Part shown: piece by piece, positions 9,369-18,283 of the stretch | Layout: the number at the start of each line of letters is the position of its first letter | How positions within the stretch are numbered: position 1 is the first letter of the stretch | Source: Alkalibacillus aidingensis | GTDB lineage: Bacteria; Bacillota; Bacilli; Bacillales; Alkalibacillaceae | DNA: 64,000 nt | Assembly: GCF_014595945.1 (NCBI RefSeq) | Contig: NZ_JABXWU010000001.1 | Span: forward strand, 930,001-994,000 | Reading direction: 5' to 3' | Made by a program: the position numbers and the translations under genes | The notes under the pieces: model-generated | Told to the model about the DNA's origin: nothing | The model's input: only the letters and a program-made list of their open reading frames with translations | Databases searched by the model: none

Positions 9369-10005
9369 TTAAGTTCCACCTCTTTATTTTTTTATATTGC
9401 CATGCTAAAACAAGGGCATTACGCATAATTTGACCGATTCTTACCGATAATATACATTCTAATTCAGACTGTAAAATGCTCTTATGATAGTTAGGAATAA
9501 CTTTTAATTCAGGGTTTAAATCACTTTTCATTAAACTCGTCATCCAGCGACAACCCAAGCTTTTAAGTGTGTAAAGAGTACCTACAATAATGGCTGTTTG
9601 ATTAGCCGCTTTAACACCTAATTCACTTATCCAATGAAAATGGTGTAATTGAAAGGATTGAATTAATCTTTTTAAATGAGGAATGACATCCTTAGTAATG
9701 TCAATAACTTGTTGAATAATTTTATACTGATCTTTTAAATCGTCGTAGCTATACTCTTTTTCTTTTTCAGGCATATGATGATTTAACATTTTATCTTCTT
9801 CAACAACATCTAAGTTAAAATCTTCATCCAAATTCATTACTGGAATGGTACGCTCGAAAATGTTAAATCTTAACCATGACACTGTAATGAAGAGATCCTT
9901 CTGTTTATTCGCATATGTAAGCATAAATTGAACAGTCACCTTAGTCGAAAGGATCAAAACAATTAGGACGATAATGAGTAAAAGGATACCTATTGCAATT
10001 GCCAA
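9361..10005 (-). CDS. ytfI: DUF2953 protein, YtfI-like
   Basis: A 214-residue protein with an N-terminal transmembrane helix (about 1-20, rich in Ile, Leu and Val) and a mostly beta domain of unknown function (DUF2953). It is the upstream partner of gerW with an 8-nt overlap. In Bacillus this pair is linked to sporulation, so a forespore or spore-envelope role is inferred. No catalytic motif is visible. Confidence 0.82.
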   Translation of the reverse strand: MAIAIGILLLIIVLIVLILSTKVTVQFMLTYANKQKDLFITVSWLRFNIFERTIPVMNLDEDFNLDVVEEDKMLNHHMPEKEKEYSYDDLKDQYKIIQQVIDITKDVIPHLKRLIQSFQLHHFHWISELGVKAANQTAIIVGTLYTLKSLGCRWMTSLMKSDLNPELKVIPNYHKSILQSELECILSVRIGQIMRNALVLAWQYKKIKRWNLNE

Positions 10006-10092
10006 GCATTTTCACCTGCCTTCTTAACTTATAGTTCAGCAATAATTGGAAATTTATACACTCACAGATGAAAATGTTGGTAGGATTAGCAA

Positions 10093-10163
10093 TAAAAAAG
10101 GAGTCGGGACAAAGTGTACTGCTTAAACAAGCACTATTTCACTTAATTAAGTCCCAACCTCCA
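10093..10163 (-). terminator. Terminator downstream of ytcJ
   Basis: On the minus strand GGAGGTTGGGAC pairs with GTCCCGACTCC (one bulge or wobble), enclosing a second hairpin (AAGTG/CACTT plus an inner TGCTT/AAGCA), and is followed by six T residues. The 176-nt gap 10006-10181 holds nothing else that I can support. Confidence 0.7.
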
Positions 10164-10181
10164 AGGCTCAACTCTGTATTT

Positions 10182-11759
10182 TTATTTGTTATAAACAGGG
10201 TGTCCTCCAACTACCGTTTGCTTCACTTCAACCCTTTCAAGGTCAGATGCGCTTATTTCAAATGGATCTTGATCTAATATAACAAAATCAGCAAAGAAAC
10301 CTGGTTTCAATTTACCTTGTCGGTCTTCTTTTCCAATGACCATTGCTGGTTTAGTTGTATATAAAGAAATTGCTTCAAAAACAGTTAAGCTTTCTTCAGG
10401 TAAATAAACGTTGCCATCAAAGGATGATTGTCGATTAACAGCTGCTGAGATACCTCGGATCGGAGCAACCTCCTCAATTGGAGCATCTGAGCCCCCAGCA
10501 CATAAAATCCCTTCACGGATAAAAGTTTTCCAAGGATATGAGGTTTCAATCAAATCCTGACCTACTCGGTCTATAGCCCATGGGAAGTCAGATGATACAA
10601 AAGTGGGCTGAATATCTAAGATTACAGGTAACTGTGTAAGACGTTTGATGATATCAGGCCTCATAATTTGCGCATGAATAATTCGATCGTACTTTCCTTC
10701 AGGAGCAGGGATCTCCTCAAGGATTTCCACTATTATTTCTACTGCGGCATCGCCAATTGCATGAACAGCAATGGCCATGTTATATGCTCTTGCTTTCTTA
10801 ATTAGGTCATATAGTTCTTCATCTGAATGAATCAATACTCCCTTAGTTGTTGGATCATCAGCATATGGTTGCGATAAATAGGCTGTGCGTCCACCCAATG
10901 CACCATCTGAGAAGATTTTCATAGCCCCAAATTCTAACCAGTCATCCCTTTGATCTGTGTTATAACCAGCTTGCTTAAAATCATCCACGACTTCATGGTG
11001 AACTAAAAGATGAGCTCTGAAATTGTTTATGGTTCCTACCGTGTTCTGATAAGCTTCATAAGTCTTTTGAAAACCACCGTAATAAGCTAAATCTTCTGTA
11101 TGACCACTTACAATCCCATGAGACAGTAAATCATTTACTGAGGTGTTGATCGTTTTTTCAAGGTAAGCCTGATCAGCTTCTGGCATATACTCTTTAATCA
11201 ATTCTTGAGCTTGATCTAAGAAATATCCAGTTAATCCACCATCTTCATCATATTCAATAACACCACCTTCTGGAGTGGTAGTTTGATTATGAATACCTGC
11301 TATTTCGATTGCCTTGCTATTGGCAACTAAAGCATGACGACAAACTCTTGTTAAGACAACTGGATGTTCAGGGCTAATTGCATCTAACTCATTACGGTGA
11401 ATAACTTTCGGGTTATCCCAATTATTTTCATTAAACCCTTCAGCAACTAACCATTCACCTGGTTCCAATTGTTTAACTTTGGTTTCAATTTGCTTAAGTA
11501 ATTCCTCTCTTGATTGTGAATAAGTTAAATCTAAGCGTAATAATCGTTCACCATGACCGATAATATGTAAATGACTATCGATAAAACCAGGTAGCATAAC
11601 ACCATCAAATTTAAATTCTTGTTCAATTGGATACTGTTCTCTTAATACATTTGGTTCTCCAACAGCCATAATCTTCCCATCATTTTCATAAATGGCATTG
11701 ACACGATGCCCTTCTTCTTCCATCGTATAAATTGTACCGCCATACCATAAATTCCCCAT
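10182..11759 (-). CDS. ytcJ: Amidohydrolase family protein, YtcJ/NfdA type
   Basis: A 525-residue metal-dependent hydrolase of the amidohydrolase superfamily (amidohydrolase 3). The metal-binding HxH is in DSHLHIIGHG near residue 62, the strand-end histidines are in LLVHHE, AVHAIGDAAVE and IIHAQIM, and the catalytic Asp is in CAGGSDAPIE near 430. The length is normal. The product in relatives is an N-substituted formamide deformylase or similar, but the substrate here is unknown. Upstream on the same strand lies a SASP gene with its own terminator, so this gene is probably transcribed separately. Confidence 0.88.
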   Translation of the reverse strand: MGNLWYGGTIYTMEEEGHRVNAIYENDGKIMAVGEPNVLREQYPIEQEFKFDGVMLPGFIDSHLHIIGHGERLLRLDLTYSQSREELLKQIETKVKQLEPGEWLVAEGFNENNWDNPKVIHRNELDAISPEHPVVLTRVCRHALVANSKAIEIAGIHNQTTTPEGGVIEYDEDGGLTGYFLDQAQELIKEYMPEADQAYLEKTINTSVNDLLSHGIVSGHTEDLAYYGGFQKTYEAYQNTVGTINNFRAHLLVHHEVVDDFKQAGYNTDQRDDWLEFGAMKIFSDGALGGRTAYLSQPYADDPTTKGVLIHSDEELYDLIKKARAYNMAIAVHAIGDAAVEIIVEILEEIPAPEGKYDRIIHAQIMRPDIIKRLTQLPVILDIQPTFVSSDFPWAIDRVGQDLIETSYPWKTFIREGILCAGGSDAPIEEVAPIRGISAAVNRQSSFDGNVYLPEESLTVFEAISLYTTKPAMVIGKEDRQGKLKPGFFADFVILDQDPFEISASDLERVEVKQTVVGGHPVYNK

Positions 11760-11789
11760 TAAGATTTCCCCCTTAAATATATTAAATAT

Positions 11790-11825
11790 GAAAAGGGACA
11801 GCTACTGCATTCACTGTCCCCTTCC
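11790..11825 (-). terminator. Terminator of the SASP gene
   Basis: On the minus strand AAGGGGACAG and CTGTCCCTTTT form a strong hairpin with a 12-nt loop followed by a short T-rich tail, about 110 nt beyond the SASP stop. Confidence 0.65.
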
Positions 11826-11830
11826 ACCAT

Positions 11831-11903
11831 TAGTCATCCACTGTAAAAACATACGCTTTTGATGATGCTTAACAAAACGTGTTCATCGTTTTTACAGACG
11901 ACT
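11831..11903. other. Long near-palindromic hairpin between sspA and ytcJ
   Basis: The outer arms AGTC(A)TC and GACGACT enclose a perfect 10-bp inverted repeat CTGTAAAAAC (11841-11850) and GTTTTTACAG (11888-11897), with a further inner GATGA/TCATC pairing. The whole could fold into one long hairpin. It does not look like a simple terminator. It could be part of the sspA 3' UTR, a small RNA, or a degenerate repeat. Confidence 0.4.
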
Positions 11904-11935
11904 AAATGTTAAGCTTCAACCACCATTTATTCAAT

Positions 11936-12136
11936 TTACTGTTGATTCATTTGTTGTTGTGCTTGTTGAACAAGACGTTTAGTGATTTCTCCACCTACAG
12001 AACCATTAGAACGAGATGTTGAATCTGGTCCTAACTGTACACCAAACTCTTGTGCAATCTCAGTTTTCATTTGGTCTAGCGCTGCTGCTACACCAGGTAC
12101 TACTAAGTTGTTAGAGTTATTGTTACGAGTAGCCAT
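11936..12136 (-). CDS. sspA: Alpha/beta-type small acid-soluble spore protein
   Basis: A 66-residue DNA-binding SASP, which coats and protects DNA in dormant spores. The GPR protease site region ([11 protein letters not shown]) and the second signature ([17 protein letters not shown]) are both present. The ATG at 12136 is preceded at good spacing by GAGGAGGTG; an in-frame GTG at 12145 lies inside that ribosome binding site and is rejected. Its position beside thiI is where B. subtilis has sspA. Expression in the forespore by SigG is expected, but I could not define the promoter. Confidence 0.93.
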   Translation of the reverse strand: MATRNNNSNNLVVPGVAAALDQMKTEIAQEFGVQLGPDSTSRSNGSVGGEITKRLVQQAQQQMNQQ

Positions 12137-12208
12137 TTCTTTCACCTCCTCGCTAACTATTGTGAGAAGGTGAGGTTAATATAATACAATGCAAATCATG
12201 GAAGTAAA

Positions 12209-13411
12209 TTAAAATAACTCATCATAGATATCTCCCTGATTTTGCTTAGATGATTTAAACGTGACGGTTTCCATATCATTAATGGCTTTTTCGATCTCGT
12301 CGGTGAAGTCAATGGGTGCTTCAAATTGATTGACTTTTTCTCTTCTTGGTCTTGTTTTAGGTGCCTTAGGGACAAAAATTGTACAACAATCCTCATACGG
12401 TCTAATGGATATATCATAGGTGTTGATTTGTTTTGAAATATTAATAATATCAACCTTATCCATCGCAACTAATGGTCTAATAATCGGGTAATTAGTGACT
12501 TCATTAATAGCATGCATACTCTCCATTGTTTGACTAGCGACTTGTCCAAGACTTTCACCAGTTGTTATCGAAAGAATTTCTCGTTGTCTAGCTACTTGCT
12601 CACTAATTCTCAACATAACTCGACGCATAATCGTCATCCCGTAGTTTTCGGGTGCATTCTGAAAGATCTTTTGTTGAATGTCCGTAAATGGGATTAAATG
12701 TAGTTTAATTTCTCCACCAAACTTAGTCAATGTTTGAGCTAAATCCTCCACCTTTTGTCTTGCTCGGTCAGATGTAAACGGTGGTGAGTGAAAATGAATG
12801 GCTTCTAGTTGAACGCCACGTTTCATCGTTAAGTACCCAGCAACTGGGCTGTCAATTCCTCCAGATAACAACAATAGTGACTTTCCTGTTGAACCTACAG
12901 GTAATCCACCTTTACCAGGAATTTTCTTAGATGTAATATAAGTAGCATCGTGTCTTATTTCAACGCGAATTTCAACATCAGGATTGTGAACATTAACCGT
13001 CCAGCCTTCTGTATTTCTTAAAATATGCCCACCTAACACTTGATTCATTTGTTGTGAAGGGATAGGAAAATTCTTGTTAGGTCTCTTAGCTGTGATTTTA
13101 AAAGTTTTACCTTCTTCTAAAAGTATCGCCTCTAATACAGCTTCTTTAATTTTCTCTTCATCATTTTCCACTTTTATTGCTAAACTAAATGATTGAATAC
13201 CAAAAATATCTTTACAACGTTCAATGATTTCTTCGTAATCTTGCCCATTTAACAAAATGTACATGTGGTCTCGTTTACCTTTTATGGATAGGTTAGGAAA
13301 ATCAGATAAAGCTTTTTGTACATTAGATCTTAACTTATTAATAAAGAATTTTTGGTTCTTTCCTTTTAACGCTAATTCACCATAACGTATTAAAACATGA
13401 TCATAAATCAT
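12209..13411 (-). CDS. thiI: tRNA uracil 4-sulfurtransferase ThiI
   Basis: A 400-residue enzyme that adenylates U8 of tRNA and transfers sulfur to make 4-thiouridine. It has an N-terminal ferredoxin-like plus THUMP region (about 1-165), the PP-loop motif SGGIDSPVAGYL near 185, and no C-terminal rhodanese domain, as in Bacillus. The partner cysteine desulfurase gene lies 4 nt upstream, matching the known ThiI-NifZ arrangement in which the desulfurase supplies sulfur directly. CTIFVPKAPKTRP near 343 closes the catalytic domain. Confidence 0.96.
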   Translation of the reverse strand: MIYDHVLIRYGELALKGKNQKFFINKLRSNVQKALSDFPNLSIKGKRDHMYILLNGQDYEEIIERCKDIFGIQSFSLAIKVENDEEKIKEAVLEAILLEEGKTFKITAKRPNKNFPIPSQQMNQVLGGHILRNTEGWTVNVHNPDVEIRVEIRHDATYITSKKIPGKGGLPVGSTGKSLLLLSGGIDSPVAGYLTMKRGVQLEAIHFHSPPFTSDRARQKVEDLAQTLTKFGGEIKLHLIPFTDIQQKIFQNAPENYGMTIMRRVMLRISEQVARQREILSITTGESLGQVASQTMESMHAINEVTNYPIIRPLVAMDKVDIINISKQINTYDISIRPYEDCCTIFVPKAPKTRPRREKVNQFEAPIDFTDEIEKAINDMETVTFKSSKQNQGDIYDELF

Positions 13412-13415
13412 AGCA

Positions 13416-14552
13416 TTACCCCATTACATTTTCATATTGTCGTATAATATTATTAAAAGTTTGTAAGAAAGATTCGATGTCTTCTGCTTTTTGGTCAAGA
13501 TTCATACTCACTCTTACTGCACTTGATGCATCACTCTGATCAATACCACATGCTAGAAGAACATGACTTGGTTCGTTCTGCTTGGATGAACAGGCTGATT
13601 TAGTTGAAACCACGATTCCCTCATCCATAAAGGCATGGATCAAGACCTCTGGTTTAAAACCTTTCACTGAAAAGTTTAGGATATGAGCTGCACCGTGTTT
13701 AGGGGAGTTGATCGTTACTTGATCGTACTGCTCTAATACCTCACGAAGATTGGCTTGATATCTGTACAATTGATCATAATTTGTTTGACTTTCTTTTGCC
13801 AGCCTAGCTGCTTTAGCTAAGGACACAGCACCAGCAACGTTTTCAGTTCCAGGTCGGTTCCCTTGTTCTTGTTGACCACCATGGAATAGTGGCGCTAATG
13901 ATACAGACTCCTTTTTGATCAGACATCCTGTACCTTTTAAACCATGTATTTTATGGCCAGAAATGGTTACTGAATCGATTCCTTTGTGGTCATATGGAAG
14001 TGGTAATTTACCAAAACCTTGAACATGATCAATATGAAAAAACGTTTTCGGATATTGAATTAACATATCAGCAATATCTGAAATAGGTTGAACCGTTCCA
14101 ATTTCATTATTGACATGCATAATCGTTACAAGAATCGTTTCGTTAGTTAGTGCCTTTTCTAAATCCTGAAGGGAGATCTCCCCATGCTCATTAACAGGTA
14201 AATAAGTTACTTTAAACCCATTCGCCTCTAAAAATTTACACACCTCTAAAACAGAAGGGTGTTCAATTTGAGTGGTAATTATATGTTTTCCTCGATTTTG
14301 ATAACGATAAGCAATTCCTTTTATAGCCAGATTGTTACTTTCTGTTCCTCCTGAAGTAAAAAAAACTTCACTGCTTTTAACCTTTAAAATTGATGCAACT
14401 TGCTCTTTTGCTTTATTAATTAGCTTCTCTACTTCCCCACCAAGACGATGGATTGAAGACGGATTAGCAAAGTATTCTGATGCTACTGTTTGGTACGTTT
14501 TAAGTACCTCTATATGTGGTTTGGTTGTTGCACTATTATCCAAATATATCAT
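13416..14552 (-). CDS. Cysteine desulfurase (NifZ/IscS-like), ThiI partner
   Basis: A 378-residue class V PLP enzyme that takes sulfur from L-cysteine as a persulfide. The N-terminus MIYLDNSATTKPH, the cofactor lysine in TISGHKIHGLKGTG near 205, and the catalytic Cys in the loop STKSACSSKQNEPS near 325 are all present. It is translationally linked to thiI (4-nt gap) and corresponds to the B. subtilis NifZ gene in this position, so it is probably dedicated to 4-thiouridine synthesis and not to iron-sulfur assembly. Confidence 0.94.
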   Translation of the reverse strand: MIYLDNSATTKPHIEVLKTYQTVASEYFANPSSIHRLGGEVEKLINKAKEQVASILKVKSSEVFFTSGGTESNNLAIKGIAYRYQNRGKHIITTQIEHPSVLEVCKFLEANGFKVTYLPVNEHGEISLQDLEKALTNETILVTIMHVNNEIGTVQPISDIADMLIQYPKTFFHIDHVQGFGKLPLPYDHKGIDSVTISGHKIHGLKGTGCLIKKESVSLAPLFHGGQQEQGNRPGTENVAGAVSLAKAARLAKESQTNYDQLYRYQANLREVLEQYDQVTINSPKHGAAHILNFSVKGFKPEVLIHAFMDEGIVVSTKSACSSKQNEPSHVLLACGIDQSDASSAVRVSMNLDQKAEDIESFLQTFNNIIRQYENVMG

Positions 14553-14647
14553 AAAATTAAGACCCCTTCTCTTAACTTCATTGCATCAAGTTATCTTACC
14601 ATGAAAAGCTAGCCTATTTCAATTAGGAAAAACGAATGTATAACATT

Positions 14648-14687
14648 AAAAGAAGCTACCTCACTAGGATCCAGAGATAGCTTCTTT
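14648..14687 (-). terminator. Terminator overlapping the end of the small membrane-protein gene
   Basis: On the minus strand AAAGAAGCTA pairs with TAGCTTCTTTT, followed by AATG. The stop codon of the upstream gene (14664-14666) lies in the hairpin loop, so the terminator begins inside the coding sequence. It would end the ezrA-distal transcript before the cysteine desulfurase. Confidence 0.7.
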
Positions 14688-15053
14688 ATCGATGATTTCA
14701 AATATTTCATATAATTCGTCAATGGATATTCCATCATTACCATCTTTAAAATAGTCACGCCATAGATCCAATGAACTGTCATCAATTTCGCGCATTTGAT
14801 TAATGGCTTGTGCAGAATGGACGCTTTCTGAGCTATAATCAGATTCATCCTCATTATCAGGGTGCTCATCAGCAGATTGGCTAACTAAACGATCAATGTT
14901 AAAGCTTTCTTTATTAAGTAACATTATTTCCTCGGAAATATAACTGGTCTTTGCAGTAAATGTAGGTTGATTCATATCAACATACAAAACAATCACTACA
15001 ATCCATGTAACAAGAAATAAGAAGGAACTAAGTCCTAGAATAAGTTTTTCCAA
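14664..15053 (-). CDS. Small single-pass membrane protein of unknown function
   Basis: A 129-residue protein that I do not recognise. Residues 1-25 form one hydrophobic helix (MEKLILGLSSFLFLVTWIVV), followed by an acidic, Ser/Asp/Glu-rich region (about 60-125) and no cysteines. It starts 12 nt downstream of the ezrA stop on the same strand, behind GGAGAGGTG, so it is probably co-transcribed with ezrA. The Asp-rich segment DGNDGISIDELYEIFEI resembles an EF-hand-like loop (D-x-N-D-G-x-S-x-x-E), which may be chance. An envelope role is only inferred from context. Confidence 0.7.
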   Translation of the reverse strand: MEKLILGLSSFLFLVTWIVVIVLYVDMNQPTFTAKTSYISEEIMLLNKESFNIDRLVSQSADEHPDNEDESDYSSESVHSAQAINQMREIDDSSLDLWRDYFKDGNDGISIDELYEIFEIIDKEAISGS

Positions 15054-15065
15054 CTCGCACCTCTC

Positions 15066-16766
15066 CTATCTATGTACAGCAAAGCTCTGTGTTTCTTCAA
15101 TTTTCTTCAACGCTCCAGACTCAATTTCCTCTAAAGCTTCACCAGCTTGTTCTAGAGCTACTTCATATTCAAAATTGAGAAATAATTGCTCAGACTCAGA
15201 AATCTTTGCTGCTAAAACAGGATATTGACTTCGATACCTGTTAGCATATTGGATCACACGTTCAGCTAATTGAGCTTGGTCTATAATTAAGTTAGTTTGT
15301 TCAATTGCATGATCCACACATTTTTCAGCTTTTTTTAAGGATCCCGACAAAACATCAATATCTAGAGGGTGAGCATTCAAGTGTGAATTCGCTTCTTCAA
15401 TCAATTCAAGAGCTTGTTCAACTAAATCCAGTAAATAATTTGGTATCCCTGGTAAATTACTTTTTTGAAGTTGCTGACGTACATGACTAATTCTTTGCTT
15501 CAGCTCATCAATATCATCACGTGCGCTAAGCTCATCCCTTCTTAAGTTATAGAGATAATCGTCAAATTCAGCACGTTGTTCATCCCATTCTGCAAATTCA
15601 TTCAACCACTCTTCTAGCTCTAAACGAATGGTTGAAAATGGCTGTTCTTCATCTGCTTCAATTAAGGTACTTATTCTAGCTGCCTTTTTTTCTAGCTGAT
15701 CGAGTGATTTTTCAAGATGATATTGTAAGTCATACTTTTCATCCTTTAGATGATAATTTTCTTTTACGGCCATCACATTTTCCTTAGTCTTGGTAAAATT
15801 CTTGTGGGCTTCATCTAGTTTTTCATCAATAGCTCCAGCCTTTTGAAGCACATAGTTTTTATCATACGCTTCCTTTTCTAGCTGATCGTAAATCTCAACC
15901 ATTCTTGATTTTATTTGCTGCAATTGTTCATTTACTGATTCATCATTTCCTTTATTTAACTGTTCCACTAAATCAAGCAGTGTTTCATGATGTACCTGAA
16001 TTTCTTTATCAGCTCCTAAATGCTGGATTCGATAGCCTTCTTCTCGCATTTCTCTCAACCCATTTTGTAACTGATCTAATTCATCTGGGATGGTGTGTTT
16101 GCATAAGCGATATAATTCCGGGAAATGATCAACTTTGCGATTCAACTCTTCTAAACGTGATTTGACATCATGGATCAACAAGTTTGCCTCTGTATAATTT
16201 CCCGAACTCGTAAGCTCTTCATATCTAGACATTTCCTGTTGAATCTCATCCAACTCCACTTCAAAGACAACTTCTGCTTTCCCAAGCTGATAGCCATTTT
16301 GTAAAACCTTTTTTCTCACTTCACTAATCTGAGGGGGGATTCTTTCAGCTTCTTCTCGACTATCCTGCTCAGAATGTAATAACCGATCAACCTCTTCAAA
16401 AATCTCCTCAATGGTCTGCTCGACTTTATTAAGACGTTGTTCTACATGATTTAAGACACGGGATGCCTTTCCAAACTTATATCGCTCTGCCAACTCCTCG
16501 GCATCAAGCAGATATTCTTCTAACAACGTGAACACTTCGTCATTAATTTCATCCCACTCGCTTCGCCAAGCCTCGAATAACTCCTCTGTTTCTCCAGTTA
16601 AATTTAGGTGTTTTACTTTCCCTAACTCCTCAGCTACTTGTCGCTCCATTAATTGGACTTTTCGCCACTCTAACCCGTCGACACGGTTGTATATTTTCTT
16701 TCGTGCAACCACTCCGACTAAAACAAAAATAACTATAATTATAAATAGACCTATTATGTATTCCAT
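15066..16766 (-). CDS. ezrA: Septation ring formation regulator EzrA
   Basis: A 566-residue membrane-anchored, spectrin-like coiled-coil protein that inhibits aberrant FtsZ rings and acts in division. The N-terminal helix MEYIIGLFIIIVIFVLVGVV anchors it, with the rest cytosolic and almost wholly helical and rich in Glu, Gln and Leu. The start chosen is the ATG at 16766, preceded by GAGGGGGC; an in-frame GTG five codons upstream has no ribosome binding site. The gene order ezrA-thiI region and refaZ matches Bacillus. Confidence 0.95.
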   Translation of the reverse strand: MEYIIGLFIIIVIFVLVGVVARKKIYNRVDGLEWRKVQLMERQVAEELGKVKHLNLTGETEELFEAWRSEWDEINDEVFTLLEEYLLDAEELAERYKFGKASRVLNHVEQRLNKVEQTIEEIFEEVDRLLHSEQDSREEAERIPPQISEVRKKVLQNGYQLGKAEVVFEVELDEIQQEMSRYEELTSSGNYTEANLLIHDVKSRLEELNRKVDHFPELYRLCKHTIPDELDQLQNGLREMREEGYRIQHLGADKEIQVHHETLLDLVEQLNKGNDESVNEQLQQIKSRMVEIYDQLEKEAYDKNYVLQKAGAIDEKLDEAHKNFTKTKENVMAVKENYHLKDEKYDLQYHLEKSLDQLEKKAARISTLIEADEEQPFSTIRLELEEWLNEFAEWDEQRAEFDDYLYNLRRDELSARDDIDELKQRISHVRQQLQKSNLPGIPNYLLDLVEQALELIEEANSHLNAHPLDIDVLSGSLKKAEKCVDHAIEQTNLIIDQAQLAERVIQYANRYRSQYPVLAAKISESEQLFLNFEYEVALEQAGEALEEIESGALKKIEETQSFAVHR

Positions 16767-16897
16767 CGAAAGCCCCCTCACCTAAACCATTCCGTTAATA
16801 TACTTAACCATATGATAGCATGTTTAAGTGAAATTTTGATAAATATTTTGCAATTTTATTGCTAAAAATGACTAAAATTTGTATATACACTCGAATC

Positions 16898-17491
16898 TTA
16901 TTCGATGAACCATAATTTTAGCACTTCAATATAAGATTTCACAAATAATTCTTGACTATCATCCCACTGATACTCCTTCTTCCAATCGTTGGCATATGTA
17001 AAAGGAGCATTAATCAAACTTTTTAATTGAATATAAAAAGCTTCTTTCTGGACACGATTTAACTTGTACTTTTCTGTTACCTGATCAGCTAAAGAGTTTA
17101 GTAAGAAGGTCTCCTTAGCTACATATGTCGAAAATAGTTCGCGAATAAAAATATTATCTAAAGACAATTCGCGTTGAATAAAACAAGTGAATTGAAAATG
17201 ACGTTTCTTATAATGTATAATTTCTTCAATTACTTGAAAAAAGTGATCGGGTGAACCTTTAGATGGATGGCCCTCCATTAAACTTTCTAAAAGAGCTATA
17301 TAACCTTCAAAGTAGTCAACAGTCATATGCTCTAACAAACCCTGTTTATTTTTAAAGTAATAACTAATAAGTGATACATTGACATCTGCTTTGTCGGTAA
17401 TAGCTCGGATTGACGTACCCTTAAATCCATTATAGTAAAACAATTCGCCAGCAGCCTGCATAATTTTTTCTTTTGTCGTTTGATCCGTCAT
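16898..17491 (-). CDS. refaZ: TetR-family regulator RefaZ (YttP-like)
   Basis: A 197-residue TetR-family protein. The N-terminal helix-turn-helix spans about 7-55 (KEKIMQAAGELFYYNGFKGTS, then VNVSLISYYFKNKQGLLEHM). In B. subtilis the syntenic gene between ezrA and ytsP encodes RefaZ, which binds DNA motifs near the origin and influences FtsZ and chromosome capture at the start of sporulation. Assignment rests on family plus position; I did not find a RefaZ motif in the window. AAGGGGTGATAGG precedes the start. Confidence 0.8.
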   Translation of the reverse strand: MTDQTTKEKIMQAAGELFYYNGFKGTSIRAITDKADVNVSLISYYFKNKQGLLEHMTVDYFEGYIALLESLMEGHPSKGSPDHFFQVIEEIIHYKKRHFQFTCFIQRELSLDNIFIRELFSTYVAKETFLLNSLADQVTEKYKLNRVQKEAFYIQLKSLINAPFTYANDWKKEYQWDDSQELFVKSYIEVLKLWFIE

Positions 17492-17578
17492 CCTATCACC
17501 CCTTAAAGGATATTATTCGATAATTTTAGCAAAAAACCTTTTTAAAATTAAGGTCTAATTTAAAGGAGCGTATAATTA

Positions 17579-18064
17579 ATGTTTGAAACACAAAGTTACC
17601 ACGGAACTAAAGAAGAAAACTATGAACAAGTAATTAAGCAACTTGATAGCCTCTTAGAAGGAGAAAATGATGTAACAGCTCATCTTGCTAATGCCAGTTC
17701 CTTACTAAATCAGTTTTTAGATCAGGTCAATTGGGTTGGCTTCTACCTCATGAAAGAGGGAGAGTTAGTATTAGGTCCATTTCAAGGATTACCTGCTTGT
17801 GTGAGGATTCCAAACGGAAAAGGAGTTTGTGGAACAGCTACAGCTGAACAAACAACACAACTTGTCCCTGATGTTCACGAATTTCCAGGGCATATTGCTT
17901 GTGATGCACAAAGTCAATCTGAGATCGTCGTTCCAATCATCATTGACGACAAGATCTTTGGCGTTTTAGATATTGATGCCCCTGTAAAAAATCGTTTTGA
18001 TGAGATAGACAAAACTTATTTAGAAAGATTCGTAGACACTTTAATCAAACACATTAAAGAATAA
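17579..18064 (+). CDS. msrC: Free methionine-(R)-sulfoxide reductase, GAF type
   Basis: A 161-residue GAF-domain protein of the fRMsr (YtsP/MsrC) family, which reduces free methionine-R-sulfoxide using thioredoxin. The three family cysteines are present at C74 (LPACVRIP), C84 (GKGVCGTA) and C108 (HIACDAQS). AAAGGAGCG precedes the ATG. It lies between refaZ (divergent) and rpsD, as ytsP does in Bacillus; the B. subtilis gene ytrP, which I recall in this interval, is absent. Confidence 0.93.
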   Translation: MFETQSYHGTKEENYEQVIKQLDSLLEGENDVTAHLANASSLLNQFLDQVNWVGFYLMKEGELVLGPFQGLPACVRIPNGKGVCGTATAEQTTQLVPDVHEFPGHIACDAQSQSEIVVPIIIDDKIFGVLDIDAPVKNRFDEIDKTYLERFVDTLIKHIKE

Positions 18065-18068
18065 ATCC

Positions 18069-18097
18069 TTGACGTATGAGTCTATTCATTCTATAAT
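18069..18097 (+). promoter_or_regulatory. SigA promoter of rpsD
   Basis: TTGACG (18069-18074) and TATAAT (18092-18097) are separated by exactly 17 nt. The promoter begins right after the msrC stop, leaving an untranslated leader of about 180 nt before rpsD. Confidence 0.85.
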
Positions 18098-18104
18098 ATC
18101 CTTT

Positions 18105-18275
18105 GTGTAAAATAAATGGCAGCCTAGGTGAACCTACTATGTTTGCATTTTGTACCTCTATTAAGAGGTGTATCGCGTAACTCTCTGCTGCTGGAGCGAT
18201 GGTACATGAAAGCAAAATGTGCATAGCCATGGAACACACTGTTTTTATTTTATGCAAAATAAAATAAAAGGAGGA
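18105..18275 (+). promoter_or_regulatory. Structured leader of rpsD, probable S4 autoregulatory element
   Basis: The long 5' UTR can fold extensively: TTTGCATTTTG (18142-18152) pairs with CAAAATGTGCA (18213-18223), inside which GTAC (18152-18155) can pair with GGTAC (18201-18205), and CCTCTATTAAGAGG forms a local hairpin. In B. subtilis rpsD is known to be repressed by its own product S4 through such a leader. The boundaries here are estimated; no pseudoknot was modelled. Confidence 0.65.
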
Positions 18276-18283
18276 GATGCTCA

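Noticed and set aside
14609-14869. 86-codon minus-strand open frame
   Set aside because: It overlaps the small membrane-protein gene out of frame and lacks a start signal; the overlapping gene has a membrane helix and a good ribosome binding site.
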